Positions 26,029 through 26,681 of a DNA stretch of 26,681 nt are shown piece by piece (the stretch's first letter is position 1; every line of letters begins with the position of its first letter). Made by a program: the position numbers and the translations under genes. Source of the DNA: SXXZ01 sp041177965 (GTDB taxonomy: Bacteria > Verrucomicrobiota > Verrucomicrobiia > Limisphaerales > UBA9464); assembly GCA_041177965.1 (NCBI GenBank), contig JBEGWF010000030.1, forward strand, positions 1-26,681, given 5' to 3'. The notes beneath the pieces are model-generated. The model did not search any database. It had not been told where the DNA came from and saw only the letters and a program-made list of their open reading frames with translations.

Positions 26029-26681
26029 ATGAAGAACCTGATCCTGCGACGGTCGGCCGAACGCGGGCACGCCGAGCACGGCTGGCTCGACTCGCACCAC
26101 ACGTTCAGTTTCGCCGACTACCAGGATCCCCGGTGGATGGGGTTCCGATCGTTGCGGGTGATCAACGACGACGTGATCCAACCCGGCATTGGCTTCGGCC
26201 TGCATCCGCACCGGGACATGGAGATCATCACCTACATCCTGAGCGGACGCCTCGAGCACCAGGATTCCATGGGCAATCGGCGGGTCATCGGCGCGGGCGA
26301 TGTCCAGTACATGGCCGCCGGCACCGGCATCCGCCACAGCGAGATGAACCCCTCGTCGGAGGAAGCGGTGCACCTGCTGCAGATCTGGATCGTCCCGGAA
26401 CGCCGCGGATTCGATCCGCGCTATGCGGAGCGATCGATGGCCCACGCACCGACAGGCCGACTGCATCTCGTGACGAGCCACACCGGCCGGGAGGATTCGC
26501 TGGCCATCCACCAGGATGTCGACCTCTTGATCGGACGCCTGCAACCGGGCGACCTCGTGACGCACCGCCTCGCCCAGGACCGCCATGCGTGGTTGCACGT
26601 GGCTGAAGGCGCGATCCGCCTCGGTGGCGAGCGACTCGAAGCGGGGGATGCCGCCGCGATCACCGGACCTGAAGACCTCGA
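26029..26681 (+). CDS. Pirin family protein (3' end cut by window)
   Basis: The first 217 codons of a pirin-family bicupin are present, with no stop before the window ends. The N-terminal cupin carries the metal ligands His59 and His61 (GLHPHRDMEIITYILSG), His103 and Glu105 (GTGIRHSEMN), all intact. The opening RRSAERGHAEHGWLDSHHTFSF is typical of bacterial YhhW-like pirins of about 230-240 aa, so only a short C-terminal part is missing. Some pirins show quercetin 2,3-dioxygenase activity and others act as redox-responsive cofactors; which applies here is unknown. The ATG at 26029 is supported by the exact family N-terminus. It diverges from the epimerase gene. Confidence 0.92.
   Translation, partial: MKNLILRRSAERGHAEHGWLDSHHTFSFADYQDPRWMGFRSLRVINDDVIQPGIGFGLHPHRDMEIITYILSGRLEHQDSMGNRRVIGAGDVQYMAAGTGIRHSEMNPSSEEAVHLLQIWIVPERRGFDPRYAERSMAHAPTGRLHLVTSHTGREDSLAIHQDVDLLIGRLQPGDLVTHRLAQDRHAWLHVAEGAIRLGGERLEAGDAAAITGPEDL

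Overview
The window is GC-rich chromosomal DNA packed with genes. It most likely comes from a Verrucomicrobiota bacterium of the Pedosphaera/Limisphaerales (subdivision 3) type. That placement is inference. It rests on a DUF1549/DUF1553 plus DUF1501 pair (a Planctomycetes/Verrucomicrobia hallmark), a Verrucomicrobia-style large secreted phosphoesterase, Gram-negative outer-membrane genes, hopanoid-type genes, an NtrC-type sigma-54 activator and almost no Shine-Dalgarno sequences. I see no mobile element, CRISPR array, tRNA, rRNA or phage gene. It reads as ordinary core chromosome with some lineage-specific content.

Layout. (1) 5-1258 (+) encodes a D-amino-acid dehydrogenase-like flavoprotein. 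It converges, across a 329-bp gap with a strong GC hairpin, on a SOUL haem-binding lipoprotein gene (minus). (2) 2316-6412 (minus) holds a translationally coupled DUF1549/DUF1553 - DUF1501 pair. (3) 6579-10255 (+) is a compact envelope-biogenesis cluster: a BamD-like TPR protein, an LptE-like lipoprotein, a BamB/PQQ-like beta-propeller and Lgt. (4) From 23568 down to 10332 every gene is on the minus strand. In transcription order these are yicC, gmk, coaC-type decarboxylase, sensor kinase, sigma-54 response regulator, a small basic membrane protein, an HpnD-like squalene/presqualene synthase, HpnK, an EamA/SMR-like transporter, ApbE lipoprotein, a large metallophosphoesterase and leuA. (5) 23732-24814 (+) is an esterase converging on an SDR nucleotide-sugar epimerase (minus), with a perfect 13-bp hairpin between them. 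(6) 26029 to the window end is a pirin gene cut by the boundary.

How the genes fit together. The plus-strand cluster covers lipoprotein acylation (Lgt) and probable outer-membrane protein and LPS assembly. The yicC-gmk-coaC head of the minus run is a conserved housekeeping order, but rpoZ and the CoaB half are missing. The most interesting part is the middle. Sensor kinase, sigma-54 activator, a 116-aa membrane protein with seven consecutive arginines, and the squalene-synthase-type enzyme are joined by three successive 4-base start/stop overlaps, followed by HpnK and a coupled small transporter. This suggests a signalling module translated together with membrane-isoprenoid enzymes. That link is inferred from gene order only.
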